NCBI GenBank assembly: GCA_934725735.1
Contig: CAKVCP010000047.1
Location: 1 to 15,563, forward strand
Direction: 5' to 3'
DNA length: 15,563 bases
DNA from: an uncultured Thermoguttaceae bacterium
Lineage (GTDB): Bacteria > Planctomycetota > Planctomycetia > Pirellulales > Thermoguttaceae
Both the position numbers and the translations under genes were made by a program. Under the pieces are notes generated by a model, which was given only the letters and a program-made list of their open reading frames with translations, was not told the DNA's origin and did not search any database. Below are positions 14,255 through 15,563 of the stretch, one piece after another. The stretch's first letter is position 1. Every line of letters starts with the position of its first letter.

Positions 14255-15145
14255 GTGATTATGCGAAGAAACGTTCCCTCGTCAGTTGAGCGCGGCGGTT
14301 TTACTCTTGTTGAAGTATTGATAGCCGTCGCTATTATCGCCCTGTTGGCAGGGGTGGTTCTCGTTTCGCTTCGGGGCGCAAGGGGCTTTGCGGAAGCCGC
14401 TCTTGTACGAAATCGTCTGGACGACGTTTCCAAAGCTTTGGAGATATACAAACAGCGTTATGGCGAGTATCCGCCAGACGTATGCGCTACCGACGCCCAG
14501 ATTAAACGTCATATTTTGAAACGTTGGCCCAACGCCCTCAAGTCGGGTAGAACCGACGATATGGTGGCGATCGCTCGGCAGTCTATGGAGAGCGCTCCTG
14601 GCGGAACCCTTTTGTTCTGGCTTGCCGGAATGGACGGAGAGGGTTTTTTTGCCGACGATCGGGATCCGATTGCGATCGTTGACCCTACGAACGAAGACGA
14701 ACCGCGAGAAGTTCCGTTGATCGATTTAACTCTCGATACCGATGGGAAAAATGGCGGCAACTGGAATCCTGACCTTGGGATCATGTGCAATAACATGCCG
14801 ATCATTTATTTCCGTAGCGAGGGGAAAGACGCTGACTATTACGGAATGAAGGAGTATCCGACCGCTCGATTTGGAGACGCCGCTCCTTATATGAATAATG
14901 GTCGTTGGTATAATCCCGATTCATTCCAGTTGATTTATCCGGGGGAAGACGGAAATTTTGGACACTGTCCATTTGAAGACGACGATGATGTGGAAGGCGA
15001 TCACGATCACAAGGATCACCACGGCGAAGACATGGGCATTGATCACGCTCGTGATTTAACGACAAAGAACGGCGTTGAACTTCCGGATCACGATAATATT
15101 ACGAACTTTACTGACGGAGCCACCCTCGTTTCAGAGATGGAATGA
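14255..15145 (+). CDS. GspG-like type II secretion/type IV pilus pseudopilin with His/Asp-rich tail
   Basis: Secreted filament subunit processed by a prepilin peptidase. A short basic leader ends at GG, followed by FTLVEVLIAVAIIALLAG: the class III signal with Phe at +1 and Glu at +5, then the hydrophobic assembly helix. ALEIYKQRYGEYPPD further on resembles the GspG core (helix then Tyr-Pro-Pro). The chain is about 297 residues, much longer than classical GspG (about 140). A region with many Asp/Gly/Asn residues (about 125-235) leads to a tail with a dense His/Asp/Glu run (DDDDVEGDHDHKDHHGED), which could bind calcium or transition metals. The start is uncertain: GTG 14255 has GGAG six bases upstream; ATG 14261 and TTG 14243 are in frame and change only the leader. 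It lies 62 bases before the next pseudopilin. Confidence 0.85.
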   Translation: MIMRRNVPSSVERGGFTLVEVLIAVAIIALLAGVVLVSLRGARGFAEAALVRNRLDDVSKALEIYKQRYGEYPPDVCATDAQIKRHILKRWPNALKSGRTDDMVAIARQSMESAPGGTLLFWLAGMDGEGFFADDRDPIAIVDPTNEDEPREVPLIDLTLDTDGKNGGNWNPDLGIMCNNMPIIYFRSEGKDADYYGMKEYPTARFGDAAPYMNNGRWYNPDSFQLIYPGEDGNFGHCPFEDDDDVEGDHDHKDHHGEDMGIDHARDLTTKNGVELPDHDNITNFTDGATLVSEME

Positions 15146-15207
15146 TCCCTTTAAGGGCGGCGATTTATCGACATGAATAAAATTCGAAGCGAGTACAGAG
15201 GACGCTA

Positions 15208-15563
15208 ATGAAACAGTGCTGTTGTAGAGAACGCAGGCGCGCGCTACGAGGGGTCTGTCGTGAGCGCTCGGGTTTTACTCTTGTCGAGCTGATGACCGTT
15301 ATCGCGATTATTGGCCTTCTTAGCGCCTTCTCGGTGACTATTGTGCGTTCCTCAATCGAAAGCGCTAAGGAAACGCAGACTAGAACGACGATTGCAAAAA
15401 TTGATAACGTTCTCACATCGGCATATGAAAAGTATCAGTACCGTCGCGTTGATTTGACGAATTATTATCGGAAGTATTCAACGAACCGAACGTTAGCGGA
15501 GAAAACGGAGTATCGAATTGGTAAATTGAGGGATAAGCTTCGATGCGATTTTCCTTGTACTCC
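15208..15563 (+). CDS. Second pseudopilin, 3' truncated by the window
   Basis: The frame is open from ATG 15208 to the edge (118 codons). AGAGGA five bases upstream supports the start. An Arg- and Cys-rich leader of about 22 residues (begins MKQCCCRERRR) ends in SG, followed by FTLVELMTVIAIIGLLSAF: prepilin peptidase site, Glu at +5, and an assembly helix. The mature part continues as a charged helical region (SSIESAKETQTRTTIAKID, then AYEKYQYRRVDL). It is a second, different pseudopilin, probably a minor one, co-transcribed with the GspG-like gene. Which minor subunit (GspH/I/J/K-like) cannot be told from the fragment. Four cysteines in the leader would be removed with it on processing. Confidence 0.85.
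   Translation, partial: MKQCCCRERRRALRGVCRERSGFTLVELMTVIAIIGLLSAFSVTIVRSSIESAKETQTRTTIAKIDNVLTSAYEKYQYRRVDLTNYYRKYSTNRTLAEKTEYRIGKLRDKLRCDFPCT

Overview
The window looks like chromosomal DNA from a planctomycete (Planctomycetota, probably a Pirellulales-like lineage with moderate GC). Three things point there: a truncated surface protein with the LEPR-XLL-like N-terminal motif (here FEELESRALLS); a MerR-type helix-turn-helix fused to a degenerate receiver, an architecture I associate with planctomycetes; and a run of type IV pilus/type II secretion genes containing two GspE/PilB ATPases around a PilT. The lineage is inferred from protein character, not from a database match.

Layout. Minus strand, 1-1956: the start of a large secreted protein that runs off the left edge, dtd (D-aminoacyl-tRNA deacylase), and the HTH/receiver regulator with its own terminator. 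After a gene-free divergent region, plus strand 2859-5712 holds three closely spaced genes: a secreted YdjY-domain protein, a membrane-anchored HtrA-like serine protease without a PDZ domain, and a secreted protein of unknown function. Next, 5713-7198 is a self-contained phenylalanine unit: promoter, short Phe-rich leader peptide, competing antiterminator and terminator hairpins, and pheA (chorismate mutase / prephenate dehydratase / ACT) closed by a strong terminator.

From 7398 to the right edge is the pilus/secretion block: gspE-like ATPase 1, pilT, gspE-like ATPase 2, the inner-membrane platform protein gspF/pilC, a GspG-like pseudopilin and a second pseudopilin cut by the right edge. The ATPases would power assembly (GspE) and retraction (PilT), GspF couples them to the pseudopilins, and the pseudopilins build the filament. 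Promoter-like sites and hairpins split the block into at least three transcription units: ATPase 1 with pilT; ATPase 2; gspF with the pseudopilins.

The most striking feature is the pheA leader at 5820-5976. It has the parts expected of classical translation-coupled attenuation: five Phe codons within 11 codons, a stop codon inside the antiterminator's 5' arm, and a 12-bp terminator with eight Ts just before the pheA ribosome binding site. I also flag a folded-looking 5' leader before gspF, an extra hydrophobic segment in GspF, a His/Asp-rich tail on the GspG-like pseudopilin, and a receiver domain that has lost part of its acidic pocket. No tRNA, rRNA, CRISPR array, insertion sequence or phage gene was found.
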